64,000 bases of DNA. It comes from Amorphophallus konjac (lineage: Eukaryota > Streptophyta > Magnoliopsida > Alismatales > Araceae). Shown piece after piece: positions 44,891 to 56,858 of this stretch. The notes beneath the pieces were generated by a model. It ran no database searches, was not told the DNA's origin, and saw nothing but the letters and a program-made list of their open reading frames with translations. The stretch covers positions 260,609,519-260,673,518 of the forward strand of contig CM040118.1 of the NCBI GenBank assembly GCA_022559845.1, in the 5' to 3' direction. Made by a program: the position numbers and the translations under genes. Within the stretch, counting starts at the first letter, position 1. Every line of letters starts with the position of its first letter.

Positions 44891-47506
44891 ATCAAACAAG
44901 TAAGGTCTGTGCATGTTCACCTTATGGAAAGACAAGGTCCGTGCAAACTGCTAAAGGTTCACGCTCAAATCAAGTCTGAGCATTTCTCAAGGTCCAAGCA
45001 TCAAGGTCTGAGCATATTCAAGTCAAGATCGGAGGACGCAGTTCCCAAGCACCATCTTCCCAAAGAAGGTCAAAGGAATGAGTCGACCTGTCTCTCTCAA
45101 GAGGTCGACACCGTTTGTCTTATAAGAAGCGCTCTATTGACTATTCTACTAAGAAGTGTCGACACTTACCTTACAGGAGGTCGACACCATTTGTTCTTCC
45201 AGGAAGCGCTCTACAGGCTATCTCGCTATGGTGTGTCGACACTTACCTCGCAGGAGGTCGACACCCTTGTACTTCCAGGAAGTGCTCTATTGGATATCCT
45301 ACTAAGATGTGTCGACTCTTTTCATACAGGAGGTCGACACCGTTGTTCTTCCAGGAAGTGCTCAATTAGCTATTCTAATAAGATGTGTCGACTCTTTTCA
45401 TACAGGAGGTTGACACCCTTGTTCTTCAAGAAATCCTCAAGGCAATAAACTGTCAGATCAGTGGGCCATCCAGAGAGAGCAAAAGGAACCGTAAATCATT
45501 AAAATTAAGGATTTTGGGGTCTAGACCACGTCCCGAGGTCTGACCCTTGCTCTACCATCTTATCACTAATTTGTCTACCTTTTTGGAGATGGTTTTGTCA
45601 GAAATCCAGCTGCAAGAGCAACTTCTGTCTACCGCGATGTAAGTCTTCACTGTCTGCCTATCCATGCTATCTGCTACTGAGAATAGGACACTCCGCAGTC
45701 TGCCACAATCTTGCTGTCGACCAATGGGCTGTCCAACCAGCCATTGTATGCAGAAGAGTACATTTGAGCAGAATGAGAAGACTGTATATCTGAGAGAGAG
45801 CTATTATAAATATCTGATGATGTCTAAAGGGAGATCTAGTCTGCTCCTTTACACTGACTGCCATCATACCTACTCTTGTACTTAAAGCTACAACCAGCCA
45901 ATAGGAATATCACAGCAAGCAGCGCATTAAATGTTATGGGATATGGTCACCATCCTCTTATTGATTATCACCATCACACATGGCATTCGCTCTAGAAGAC
46001 ATTCTAGCTCTCACCTTCTGGCGCATGCTTCAAGGAAGCTTTGGAGGGAATACTTCGTTGATCCACTGGTCCAAAGGAAGATTTTTTGGCGTGCAATACT
46101 CCCAGGCTCTCTCAACTGGTCTTCTTATTTATACCAAGCTTACACAACTGAAGCGGCTGCTGCTATTGTCCACAAAGTGCCACGCCCTAGACCAATCTAC
46201 GAAGAATATTCCTAAGTAGCGTGAGAGCAGCCCCAGCACCTATTGAACTTAGTCCAGTGCTGTGAGAGAAGAAGAAGAAGAAGAAGAAGAGAGAGAGCAG
46301 CCATGAGAGAAAAGAAAAATCTTGCAGTCTACCGGTGCTTGAAGAAAAGGATCCTTAGATCCAATCTTGTAGCTGCACTCACCAGTTCTGATGTTTTGAT
46401 CCATTCCTTCAGATGGTGTCTACATTGTCTCTATTGATTCTCCACTGCACTTGCAGTATTCAGTTTCTATTTGTTACGGTTCGTCTATCACCAATACATC
46501 TAGCTTCTCCGATCCCCTTTTTAGGGACCGGGTTCCCTCTGTTGTTTCAGTGGAAGAGATGATCAGATCCTCTGGATGGTTCAAGCTGTTAGTCAGTAGA
46601 AAGCAAGCTGTGCTGCTTAGCAATGTAAGCAAGCTGTGTTGCTCAGCGGATCAAGCTCTGTGTCAGCTGGAAAGCCTCACCGAGTTTGGTGAGGGGTGGA
46701 CGTAGGTTGTGGGATAACAACCAAACCACCTTAAAATCCTTGTGTTGTGGGTTGTATACATTGTGAGCTTGTGCCATATCCTCTATCCCTATTTCACAGG
46801 TTCGGGTGCTCCTAATCTTGGTTATCTCATTTGCACACTCAAGCACTCTAATATTGCTCCTTCTGTTTCATCTGTGCTTTAATTGGCCTTAGCACTTTGA
46901 CTACATCATTTGGGCAGCCTGCTGCAACCTTGCATATAGGCGTCAAGGTAAAAGTCTTGCTAAGAGATTCCCTCGCTTAGACTCACATACACCTTGGTTG
47001 AACACCACTACATTCACACACACATGCACTCTGAGTGATCAACATTGCATACACACACTCATGCTTGTTGCAAGCCATCTTATGTTCTAGTGTTGGGCTT
47101 CATGATCCCTGCACTCCAAGGCTTATGCCTCTCAAAGATCACAAATGTGGTTAAAGAAGTGTCGACCTCTCTTCAGTAAGGAGTCGACCTATGTTGCCCT
47201 GATGTGTTAGAGGTGTTGACCTCACTGCCCTGAAGAGCAGACCCCAACTCACTTCATAGCTGGATCCTGCTGAAGAAGTGTCGACCTGTCCGCTGGGAGT
47301 GTCGACCTGTCTGAACTGGGCATTGGGTTTAATGTTATTACTTGTTCCATTCCTATCTATTTCGCTGCAATGTGTGCTTATGTGATTTATTTACCTTATA
47401 AGAGTGGTCTATGTTTTTAAGGAGTCAAGATTTAAATAGGCCAAAGTTATTATATGATCTATTCAACGCCCCTTCTAGATCCGATTGCACTCCGTGGGAC
47501 CCCACA
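44891..47506 (+). repeat. Third LTR of the copia multimer, 5'-truncated
   Basis: Aligns with 12397-14966 but lacks the first ~640 bases. It includes the 76-bp GTCGAC units (45078-45430) and ends CCCACA before the TSD tagta. It is visibly more diverged than the other two and has a small insertion with an extra GTTGAC phrase near 47195-47220. Confidence 0.87.
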
Positions 47507-47511
47507 TAGTA
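47507..47511. repeat. TSD tagta, right copy
   Basis: Pairs with 11754-11758. Confidence 0.85.
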
Positions 47512-48854
47512 TGCAAGAAAGCAAAACTAGCATTGACGTTGAACAGAGATTTGCACCGACCTTATATGCAAAATTGACCTAATGTGCACTGACTTCTTTT
47601 ATGCGAACTAAAAGATGTGCACCGACCGTATGCACACAAGATTAAAACATGCACCGACCTTAACAGTGAAGTGCATAGACCTTTAAGCTTCGCCAAATGA
47701 AGACTTGCACCGACCTTAGCAGAGATGTGCACCGACTTGACCATGCCTTAAACCTATCATGCACAGACTTGCTACAGTGATGTGCACGGATCTTATGTGC
47801 CCAATGCAAAAACCTACCCCGATGATATATGTGCTCCGACCTCTATGCAAGCATATAATCAGTGACGTGCACCGACCATGTGTGCAGTTCAACAAGAATT
47901 TGCACCGACTTTGTGAGAGTTTCTACGAAGACTTGCACCGACCTTGTATATAGACATACAAGTCATGTACAAACTTTATATGCATTCTACAGTATTCGCA
48001 CAGACCTCATATGGAACCTTGTAGAAATATGCACTGACTCTAACAAGGCTAACACACACTCTGCACAGACCTTGTATATCATACTGGCAAACCTACACTG
48101 ACCTTCTATGTGGACAGGAGAAAGATGCACCGACCTTCTATATGCATAATAGAAATGTGCACCGACTTGCATTGAAAATGCTATGAGTATGCACAGAGAA
48201 GCATGGCTAGCATCGACCTTGAACAGTGATGTGCTCAGACCTGAATGGCATATGCACAGATCTGAATAATGTATGCATAGACTTGAATAGTGTATATATG
48301 ACACATGCACAGACATTGATGAGCAATTAAACAAGGAATGCACTAACCATCTACACACGTAAGACAGGATATGCACCGATGTTGTATGCATAGGGCTGAA
48401 ATCTGCACCGAGGCAGAAGATGCACCGACCTCTTATATGCTTAGAAAACATGCACAGACCCAATGAGCAAACAGAGTTATAACATATGCATGCTTAACCA
48501 AACGTATGACAGCAACTGTCGACTCTTAAAGTCGACATTCTTATGGAGGTGTTCTGCCAACACCTTAGCCAGAACCCAGAGAAACAAGTGATATACACAA
48601 GAGCAATGAGTATGCATGGTATGCATGGACCCTCTATATACATGGTGTGTGCCTGCAACCTGTTTGATGAAATGATTGTACATTTCAGACATGAGTGTGC
48701 ACTGATTTCTTCATGACTTAGACAGATCCTTCAGCAAACCATGGAACCATACAAATGCAACATCAACACATATGATATTATGCACAGATGATGCATAGTG
48801 TTTGACATCATCAAAACCACAACGGTACAACAATCAAACCACAGGGATACAAGA
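47512..48854 (-). repeat. 5' LTR of the minus-strand copia-type element, right piece
   Basis: Aligns with 3300-4648, including the rest of the 32-bp array. In element sense this is the LTR start, TCTTGTATCC, with one mismatch to the TGTTGTATCC of the other LTR. One array stretch is shortened near 48190 relative to the partner. Confidence 0.85.
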
Positions 48855-48859
48855 TTATT
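48855..48859. repeat. TSD ttatt, right copy
   Basis: Pairs with 1769-1773. The exact edge depends on accepting a single mismatch at the LTR end. Confidence 0.7.
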
Positions 48860-49505
48860 AAGTGAAGAGTACATTCTTGCTTGTTGCATGACATTCTAGT
48901 GCGTAGCCTTTATGTTTATTCTTGTTACATTCTTGTTCATGAAAAGGCCAAAACTTACGTTCTTGCCTTGCTATATACTTGCTCAATCATATTTTCATAT
49001 GTCACTATTGATCATGTCTTGTTATTTTATCTTTATTCGCATGTTTCATCGTATTTGCATGATTTTTCTTATTTCTTTATAGCTAAAACACTAATTTCTT
49101 TAACATTGCCTTCATGTTGATACAAAGATACCTACTGAACAAGTGTGCTCATTACCGTACTTTCCAATCTTTTTCAGAAAATTCTAGTGGGTTAGATTTG
49201 GATTACTCAAGTGAAAGATCCAAGAGCGATTGAAGGATAAAGACACGAGAGAAGCCTTAGTTATTCATGTCTAGTCGAGTCAGAATGTAATTTTAATTTT
49301 CTTGAGTCTAGCAATGAGAATCAAAGTTCTTGTGTAATTTGGGATTATTTTATGAAGGAATAAAGATTAAAAGTTTTGGTGAATTACATTGTGCAATTAC
49401 TTTGTGTGATTGTTCTTGCGCTCTGATTATATTGCTTACTTGAGGCGTACTAGTCCACTGTTCACATTCCCGATTGCTTCCGCTGCATAATCTTGGGACG
49501 TGACA
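48860..49505 (+). repeat. Right part of the old gypsy 5' LTR
   Basis: Continues 1352-1773 and ends ACGTGACA, followed by the primer site at 49513. No coding content. Confidence 0.72.
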
Positions 49506-49512
49506 GTTAAAG

Positions 49513-49524
49513 TGGTATCAGAGC
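49513..49524 (+). other. tRNA-Met primer binding site of the old gypsy element
   Basis: TGGTATCAGAGC, seven bases after the LTR end. Confidence 0.85.
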
Positions 49525-49710
49525 ACTAGGACTAGAAGTCCGAGGGAAAAGGTCATGTCATGGGCTAAGTCCAAGGGTTAAGGACCCACACCTATGAAAC
49601 TAGGAAAGAAAATCCCTACCTATGAGAGGAATTGGGTAGAACCGGGGTTGAGATAGTAATTAGAATTATTTCTAAGGCTTAACCTCACTCATTCCAATTG
49701 AATTAACAAA

Positions 49711-51611
49711 TTGTATTACTCTTCTCAGGTACCTCACTCTCATAATAGCTCATCGCGTAGACTGGAACGGTATGCAAGAGACCGTTGCGTTACTCGAGCA
49801 TTACAAACTATGGCGCAAGCCGGTGCAGGGGCAAGAGCGGGAGACTTACATCGTAACTTCTGGAGCATAAATCCTCCTCAATTTTTAGGTTCCTCTAATC
49901 TCGATGAAGCCGAAAATTGGATAGATGAGATGAATCGCATCTTTGAAGTTATGTAATGTGCGGATCAGGAGAAGGTTCGTTTGGCAACATTCCAATTAAA
50001 TAAAGACGCCCGTACATGGTGGAAGTCTGTTCCTGCACCCCCAGCTGATGCACCTCATACTTAGGAAGGTTTTCTTATACTCTTCCGAGCCCAGTACTTC
50101 TCCGAGCATGTTAAGGAGCGGAAGGCGATGGAGTTTGCTTCGTTGCGCCAGGGCATGATGTCAGTTGCAGAGTATGAACTCCAGTTTTCTAGGCTAGCGC
50201 CATATGCTCCTCACCTAGTTAGCACTGACTTGTTGAAGGCTAACCGATTTATGGACGGTTTGAGGCCCGGATTTATCCAACAGTTGGAGACTCAGAATAT
50301 CCGTACTAATGCGAAAATGGTCTAGCGGGTGCATCTATGTGAGAGGACCTTAGAGAAGGTCGAATGATTGAAAGGTAAGGGAGAAGAGCCGAGCTGAAGG
50401 TCTGATCGGCATGCCAAGAAAAGAAAGTTTAGTATCACAGAACCATAAAAATCCCGTGATAGCAAAAAAATATCCCGGAATGGGAGTGGTAGTGGTAACC
50501 ACAAAAATAAGAAAGTCAAGGAAGAAGATAAACAAGTCACCGCGGCTTGTACTTTCTGCAAGAAATTCAGTCATTCGGCCGAAGAGTGTTGGAAGCGCCT
50601 CGATGCTTGTTTACGTTGTGGCAGTCAGGAGCACCGCATGCCGGATTGCCCGCTTATGAAGGAACTATCTTCCAGTGGTGTACACAAGCGTCAGGCCCGT
50701 TTAAATGCTATTCTAGAAGAGGAAGAAGCACCCAAAGATGATGGGCTAATGGAAGGTACTATCCAAATCTATTCCCATCCTGCATTCATACTATTTGATA
50801 CTGGTACTTGTCATTCCTTTATATCTACTTCTTTCACAAAAACTTTACATATTTCATCAGTTCCTTTACCTACGGACCTTGCTATTACTACACCTTTAGG
50901 TCCCAGAGCCAAACTTACAAACTATTATCCCGATAGTGAAGTAGTGGTAGAAGGTCACAACCTACCAACAAACCTCGTATGTCTTGATATGGAAGGCTAC
51001 GATGCTATTCTAGGCGTGGATTAGCTTGTAGACCACGATGCCTATATAAATTTCCGCAACCGTATTATCACTTTTCAGAAACCTGGTCTTCCAAGGTTTT
51101 CCTTCCTTGGTGTCAAATATAGGAAGCATCCTGTCATTATTTCATCTCTTCACGCTTGCAAACTTATTTTGTAAGGATGTGAAGCTTTTCTTGCTTCCGT
51201 AATTATTATCGAGTCCAAAGAGATCGTCTTAAAAGATATTCCTATAGTGAATGAGTTTCCCGATGTATTTCCCTAGGAATTGCCCAGTTTACCGCCAGAT
51301 AGAGAAGTAAACTTCTTCATTGAACTCATTCCCGGAGTAGCACCTATTTCAATAGCTCCCTACATAATGTCCCTCACAGAACTCAAGGAAATGAAGAAAT
51401 AACTTCAAGAATTGCTAGACAAGGGTTTCATTCGACCTAGCACATCCCCTTGGGGTGCGCCAATTCTATTTGTCAAGAAGAAGGATGGATCCCTCAGGCT
51501 GTATATCGACTACCGACGGCTGAATCAACTTACAATTAAGATTAAATATCTGTTGCCGCGTATGTAGACATGCCAAAATTGATGCTATGTTGAGTAAATT
51601 TCATGTCACCA
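49711..51611 (+). pseudogene. gag-pol: Degenerate gypsy gag-protease-RT, truncated
   Basis: A Ty3/gypsy polyprotein read mainly in one frame with many stops. The Gag core includes NPPQFLGSSNLDEAENWIDEM and ARTWWKSV. It is followed by zinc knuckles around CTFCKKFSHSAEEC and CLRCGSQEHRMPDC (50550-50650). Protease has FDTGTCHSFIS (about 50800) and ILGVD (about 51015). RT begins with [35 protein letters not shown] (51420-51530), with the usual Cys of the CIDYR motif replaced by Tyr. RT breaks off at 51611 where the Tat LTR begins; RNase H and integrase lie outside the window if they survive. Stops near 49954, 50062, 50323, 51024, 51173, 51275 and 51402 make it non-functional. Confidence 0.88.
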
Positions 51612-52966
51612 TGTGAAGCCCCAAAGTGGACTTCAATATTGGCTTAAAATGAAGTTTTTTTAATTTCTCCATATTTAATTGAGATTTCTTGGCCTTTTAG
51701 TTTAATAATTAAAATTAACGCTTGTTTGGAGGGCGCCATTTAATTAACGGCCTAAGGAGGGGCGTGTTCCATTAATGGACGACTGCTCAAACAGCCGTCA
51801 ATTCCTGGATTTTACAAATTCTAAGGAAAATAAAACTCAAAGAATTGACGTCCTGATGAGGGGCGTTGATTATTTAGCACCCATTCAAACAGGCATCATT
51901 TGGCAATTTTAAATAAGAAAAGTCATTCATTTGTATAATTAAATTCAGGAATTGACGACTGAATGCATGTCGTCATTTCAATTGACGCCCCTACATAGGT
52001 CGTCATTTTCACTTCCGTCTCTCTTTTGCCTGCTTCTTTCCAGTAATGATCATTTCCCCATTTTGCACCTTGTGTTCGATTGGGAAGAGGGTTCCTTATT
52101 AGAGATTCATGACCTTGTTTTAATCCCATTAATACAAGAATTTTTACCCTATAAATACCCCCTTGAATCTTCCTCGCGTGAGGAAGAGGAGAACGAACAT
52201 AAAGAAAAAAGAAGAGAAAACAGATAGAATACGTCACAGAGAGAAGAGTGTTCGTTTGTTTTCCAGGTTTAATCTTCTTCCAAAGCTCCTTCCTCGGGTG
52301 TTCTTCCCCCACAAGCGGCGTTTCCATTGTGTTGTCGTCATCCTACCGCAATAATAGCGGCTGAAGCTTTTGTTCTTTCTTCCCTTTACTGCTGCACATA
52401 CAACAGAAAGGACACTCTTTCTTTAGTTTTTATTTTTATTATAACATTCATCACTCTCTAGTTGTTCTACTAGAGATCTTCCCAACACGATAATATTGCT
52501 TTGCATCGTACTATATCTTGTTTCGCATATCATCCATCATCCCATACATTGTTACTCCTCTTAGGGCTTTAAAACCAAAAACATACAAGGTGTGTGTTCA
52601 TGCTTAATTTAATTAATTTCATACTTTTAGAGCGTTGATACTACACACTTTGGCTAATCCATACCTTTGTTTACTTTGTGTGTTTTCTTGCAAGGGTAAT
52701 CAAGCTACAAACCCCCTTCATCGGCCGGCCGGTAGAAGGAGGAAGGAAGAATCTCCAATCTCACCCGCTCAACACAAGGTACATGCGATCACTCCTTTGA
52801 TATTTTGAGGTAACTCCTCTGGCGATCACCTTCCATAGAGCATCTCATGCTCATCCCCTTTTCCTTTTTATCCCACTTATTTTAGCATAATTCTTCATTC
52901 TTCAATAATCATCATCATCATATTATTTGTCTCTCTTTAAAAAGATGTCTATGTGACACGTTCACA
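51612..52966 (+). repeat. 5' LTR of the Tat-type element
   Basis: Begins TGTGAA and ends TTCACA, perfect six-base inverted ends, about 1.36 kb. It contains TATAAATA at 52150-52157 and hairpin modules such as GACGAC (51954-51959) with GTCGTC (51969-51974). Confidence 0.75.
52150..52157 (+). promoter_or_regulatory. Probable TATA box of the Tat LTR
   Basis: CTATAAATACCC, the strongest TATA match in the LTR, about 800 bases before its end. Confidence 0.55.
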
Positions 52967-52968
52967 AA

Positions 52969-52986
52969 TTGGCAATCACGGTGGGA
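52969..52986 (+). other. Probable primer binding site of the Tat element
   Basis: TTGGCAATCACGGTGGGA starts two bases after the LTR. It begins TGG as a tRNA-complementary site should and differs from the tRNA-Met sites elsewhere. The tRNA is not identified. Confidence 0.5.
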
Positions 52987-53017
52987 CTCTTTTTGTTTTA
53001 GTTTGATTACCCCTCCC

Positions 53018-53115
53018 TTGGTGCCCTCGCGTGCCGCTCCCTTTGGCGCCCTCGTGTGCCCCTCCTCCGGCGCCCTCGCATGCCCCTCCCTTTGGCGCTC
53101 TCGCGTGCCCCTCGT
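53018..53115 (+). repeat. Four tandem ~25-bp GC-rich units
   Basis: Units of the type ggcgccctcgcgtgcccctc recur four times with small changes. Confidence 0.8.
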
Positions 53116-53359
53116 TCGTGCTCCTCGTAGCACACTCCTTTTGTGCACCACGTGCACACCCCCCACTGGATTAGCTAATTTGCGTGGTGTCCATATCATT
53201 TTTATTAGAGGAAAGATTGATTTCTATTTGTGATCAGGGCCATCGGTTCTCTGGAACTGAATAACGACCCTCACACTGCCGTCATTTTTACATACAGCAA
53301 CTGTTCATACAGGCGTTGTTTCTTTTTTTATTACGAGCATTTTCATCATTTTATAATTA

Positions 53360-53551
53360 ACGCCCCTCATAGAGGCGTCATTTACAATTAAAACGTCTTA
53401 CACCAAGGTGTTACATTTCTGATTACTGCATTTTGACGCCACTGACAGAGGCGTCTTCCACTGGTACAGCGCCTTACTGAAAGGCGTCATTTTTCTTATC
53501 ATTGTTTTTAAGTTCGATTACTGCTATCTGACGCCCCTGTGAGCAGGCGTC
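53360..53551 (+). repeat. Cluster of short hairpins
   Basis: Stems: ACGCC 53360-53364 with GGCGT 53374-53378; GACGCC 53435-53440 with GGCGTC 53450-53455; CGCCTT 53470-53475 with AAGGCG 53481-53486; GACGCC 53530-53535 with GGCGTC 53546-53551. Most are followed by catttt or cattt. Related hairpins occur in the LTR and the 3' region of the same element. Confidence 0.75.
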
Positions 53552-54225
53552 ATTTGCATAGGCAGCGCCTCACCTTAAGATGCTATTTTATTCTGATTGC
53601 TATCTGTTTGCATCAGTCACTGTTATTAGCGACTGACACTCGGTCGTCTCTGGTTGATTTAGTGACCTTATCCAGGTCGTCATTCTCTTTTTTATTCTGT
53701 GCCCACAGAACCCATGTTTACTGCTTACTGCTGTTCATTCATTTGATTGACTTGGATATCATATGCCTGCTATTGCCTGCATTAGGCTACATTTAGGGCA
53801 TTCGGTTTGGGAGACCTCCTCTCCCCACACTTTTAGGACTCACACCCTCTCTTGGTGAACGAAGGACCCTCCTTTGAGCATTACGTCTCATTGGACCGGA
53901 AATTCTTAAACCAAGCCTCCGTAAGTCCCCGCACCCGTGGATTCCCTCACGGACGCTGAGCAGGTTGTACCATTGAAGTACCCGGAGTATAGTTGACCCA
54001 TACGTTGGTGAAGAGAGAGAAAGAACCTAGATACCCGGAGATTATACTCAAATTTTCAACTAGGACCCACATTCAAAGGAGAGAACTTATTGTAAAACCC
54101 ATCTTAATCTTTAAAGAAAACCTTAAAACTTTGGGCCCATTACAGCTTGAGTGTTTATTATTTTGATAAGGCGATATCTCTTTGGTATACTTGTTTGTTG
54201 GAAATTTATTTCTTCCTCCTTAAGC

Positions 54226-56858
54226 ATGAAACTTCGTTCAGGTAAAATCATCAATATGGCCAACTACGGGTATACTTATGATGGTTATGAGGAGGGTCAC
54301 TCTGACCCGTTCTATGAGATTCCCTCTCAGGATCCTGTCTACCATGAGGGAAACTACATTCCTTCTTCCACTCAAGTCCACATGGTGGACACCACTTCTT
54401 TGGAGGTTGAGCCTTCTTCCCAAGCTCAACCTACCACTCAAAATACTTCAGGGGACGCTTCCCCTTCCTTCAACTTCAATGAATTTCTCAAAGCTCTTGC
54501 TCAGCTGGATGACTCCCAGCGCCAGGCGGCCCAGGACGTTCTAAAGGGAAAGTCTATTTCGTCATCTTCTAACCCTCCCCAGGTCATGGGTGGCCACTCT
54601 GCTAGTTCTCCCAATGACCCGGCGGTCGCACCTAGGGTGCCCTCGCGCCCATCAACTCCTGTTATGACTATGCCGGCCCAACCGGCAAGTCACTCTATTG
54701 CTAGGCCTCAACAACCTTATTTTTCTCAAATTTTGAGAAGGCCTATGACAAATCAATACTCTTTTCGTCTGGCCCCAGTCAAGTCCGATAACCATGCTAT
54801 ACTCCTCCAAAAGATGGCTAGTATGGAGGAACAACTTAAGAAGGTTACTGCATCCAAGGTCGCTCCCGAAGTTATGCTTCCCCCCATGCTAGTTTTTCAC
54901 CTACCCCCGTCTGAAATGTCGAATTTCCGATGGTACAATGGAATGGGTAATCCACACATCCACGTGAAAGATTTCATATATGAGGCATCATTCTGGCAAG
55001 ATAACAAGACTTACCTGGCTTATCTCTTTAGGCGGTCTTTAGATGGCCCGGCACTTGAATGGTTTTACTCCCTGGAGCCGGCAGATGCCGGTGATTTTGA
55101 TGTAGTTCAACGAAAGTTTCTGTAGAAGTACAAGGACCGTGTGGGTCCCTCTTTGTCTGTTACTGACCTGGTTGCCGAAAAGATGAAGCCCGAGGAGGAC
55201 TTCGTGTTATTTGCTGATAGGTGGAGAGCTATGGCCGAAAAATTAAAGGACACACTGTCGGAGACGGAGCAAGTGAAGATGATTATATCAAACTCCACTC
55301 CACAGTTCCGCCATATTTTAGCCATAAACAAGTTGAGCACTATGAAAGAGATAGGTATATACAGACTCAGATGGAAGATTCACCTATTATGGGCATGTTT
55401 GAATCAAGGCCGGAGGTAATAAAGAGGAACGTTAATATCGGCAATACTGGTGCGACCACTGAAGGCACTGTTACTAATGAGCAGGTGAGCGCGTTCGGTA
55501 ATTCCACACCCTTCCGCCACCCTCCAAACCAAGGGCCATCACCACAACAGCCCGCCTTCCAAAACCAAGTCCACCAGCCAAATAATAACCCTCCTCAGAC
55601 TTTACGGCCTCTTCCATCTCCTCAACAACAACCCCACTTTGCTCCACAAAACCAACCCGCACAGTACCACCAAGTGCCCCCACCGGCCAGTTATACATTA
55701 CAACAACTACAACAATCAAGAAGGCCATTAGGTCCCCGAAGAGCACAATACTCTCCCTTACCCGAAAGCCTGTTAGATATTTTCAATGCTCTCATGGCAG
55801 CCAACCTGCTCACCTTGCCTAAAGAAAGAACAATATGGCCACAACATGTAGACACCTCCCGATATTGTGTCTTCCATCGGCAGCCGGGGCACAACATCGA
55901 TCATTGTTTTCACTTCAAGGATTACATACATGATATGAATGATCAAGGAGATATTGATTGGGATGAGATGAGGAGGGTTATTGCTACTTTAAAGGCTCGA
56001 AGGCCTCCTCGGCAACCATCGGCTCAGCAGCACCCACCACAAGGTCAGCAACAACAAGCTCCTGCACCCCCGCCAAACATGGGTATTGTCAATAATCCAC
56101 TACCGGAGCACCCGGTTCAAAATCAACAAGTAAACCTTGTCACCTCGATCCATGAAGTGGAGAGAGGGCAGGATTGGCATAAGGAAAACGCCTCTGTCGG
56201 GGATATTAATCAAAACTCCAGTCAATCGCAACCACAACAATTGCTAAGAAGGCTTCAACCTGTCCCCCTTTCCCAACCACCATGTCCCCTCATACGTTCC
56301 AGCACTCCAGGGCCACTCAACCCTAACCCTACTTCTTCACGGCCTCTTCTTTTACGCCAACCCATGAATTCCCCTTCACCCCAAAACCCTCCACCAAATA
56401 GACCTCCCCTTATCCGCCCCTCGCCGGCAATTATCACCCCTCCTATTTTGCCATAATCTACCCCATCCACCATCATGCTTCCAAGGCCACTCCTTGTCAC
56501 TCAATCCCCGTCATCGCATTTCGATAATCCCCAGCCACCAAGGCCTCTTATAAGAACCCTTCCTTCTGCCAATCCTGCACTAGCACCCAACACATCCAAC
56601 ACCATTCCCTCTACATCATCTGCCCTTTCACCTACCCTAAGCCAGACAAAGGCTCCAAAAATAATGGTGCTCCGTTGTGGACAGATGTTCCATCGAGTGT
56701 TTCCCCAGCGGGAGAAGGAGATGATACAAGAACAAGTAGAACAGGAACAAGAGTCTGAACCGGACACGGAGTATGACTTGCTAAAGCATTTGGACAGAAC
56801 ACCGGCTCGAATCTCCATTCTGGAATTGATCAAAAGATCTACTACACATCAGTAGGCT
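54226..56858 (+). pseudogene. gag: Tat-type gag, broken
   Basis: The ATG at 54226 opens MKLRSGK, a common start in this lineage. The Gag core (MGNPHIHVKDFIYEASFW, GPALEWFYSL) runs to a TAG at 55123-55125, where a glutamine codon is expected, and continues in frame as KYKDRVGPSLSV. A one-base frameshift near 55353 moves it to the frame 55354-56456. There a zinc-binding stretch CVFHRQPGHNIDHC lies near 55865-55906, in a His-containing form usual for this lineage. A very proline/glutamine-rich tail follows, with further in-frame stops at 56454 and 56853. The upstream in-frame extension from 54151 is considered leader. Confidence 0.85.

Larger units (their letters stand above)
11759..47506 (+). 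mobile_element. Non-autonomous copia-type element, tandem LTR-int-LTR-int-LTR, plus strand
   Basis: Three LTR copies are present (11759-14966, 40505-43722 and a 5'-truncated 44891-47506) with two internal regions between them. LTR ends are TGTTGGG and CCCACA, and the outer TSD is tagta. The first internal region carries a broken copia gag, then noncoding DNA ending in a polypurine tract at 40491-40504, and is interrupted by a solo LTR and by the gag-only gypsy element. The second is cut short within gag at about 44890 and fused to an LTR lacking its first ~640 bases. No pol is visible. The layout suggests unequal recombination between copies followed by deletion. Confidence 0.85.
1774..48854 (-). 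mobile_element. Non-autonomous copia-type LTR element, minus strand, interrupted
   Basis: Read on the minus strand: LTR (48854 down to 10127, interrupted by the plus-strand copia multimer), tRNA-Met primer site at 10113-10124, a broken gag at 9976-7476, about 2.8 kb of noncoding DNA, a polypurine tract at 4665-4649 and the second LTR (4648-1774). LTR ends are TGTTG and CAACA, with one mismatch in the copy at 48854. No protease, integrase, reverse transcriptase or RNase H is visible. The gag resembles the SIRE/Maximus type: coiled coils followed by zinc knuckles and a WVP-containing end. Without pol it must have depended on enzymes from another copia element. Confidence 0.85.
52987..54225 (+). 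other. Untranslated leader of the Tat-type element
   Basis: No coding frame of note. It contains four ~25-bp GC-rich repeats (53018-53115) and a cluster of short hairpins (53360-53551). Near 53920-53980 it resembles the left edge of the window. A pre-mRNA or packaging role is possible but unproven. Confidence 0.65.

Noticed and set aside
52676..52760. GC-rich ccggccggcc block as a regulatory island
   Set aside because: A single short run within the Tat LTR without recurrence or other signal.
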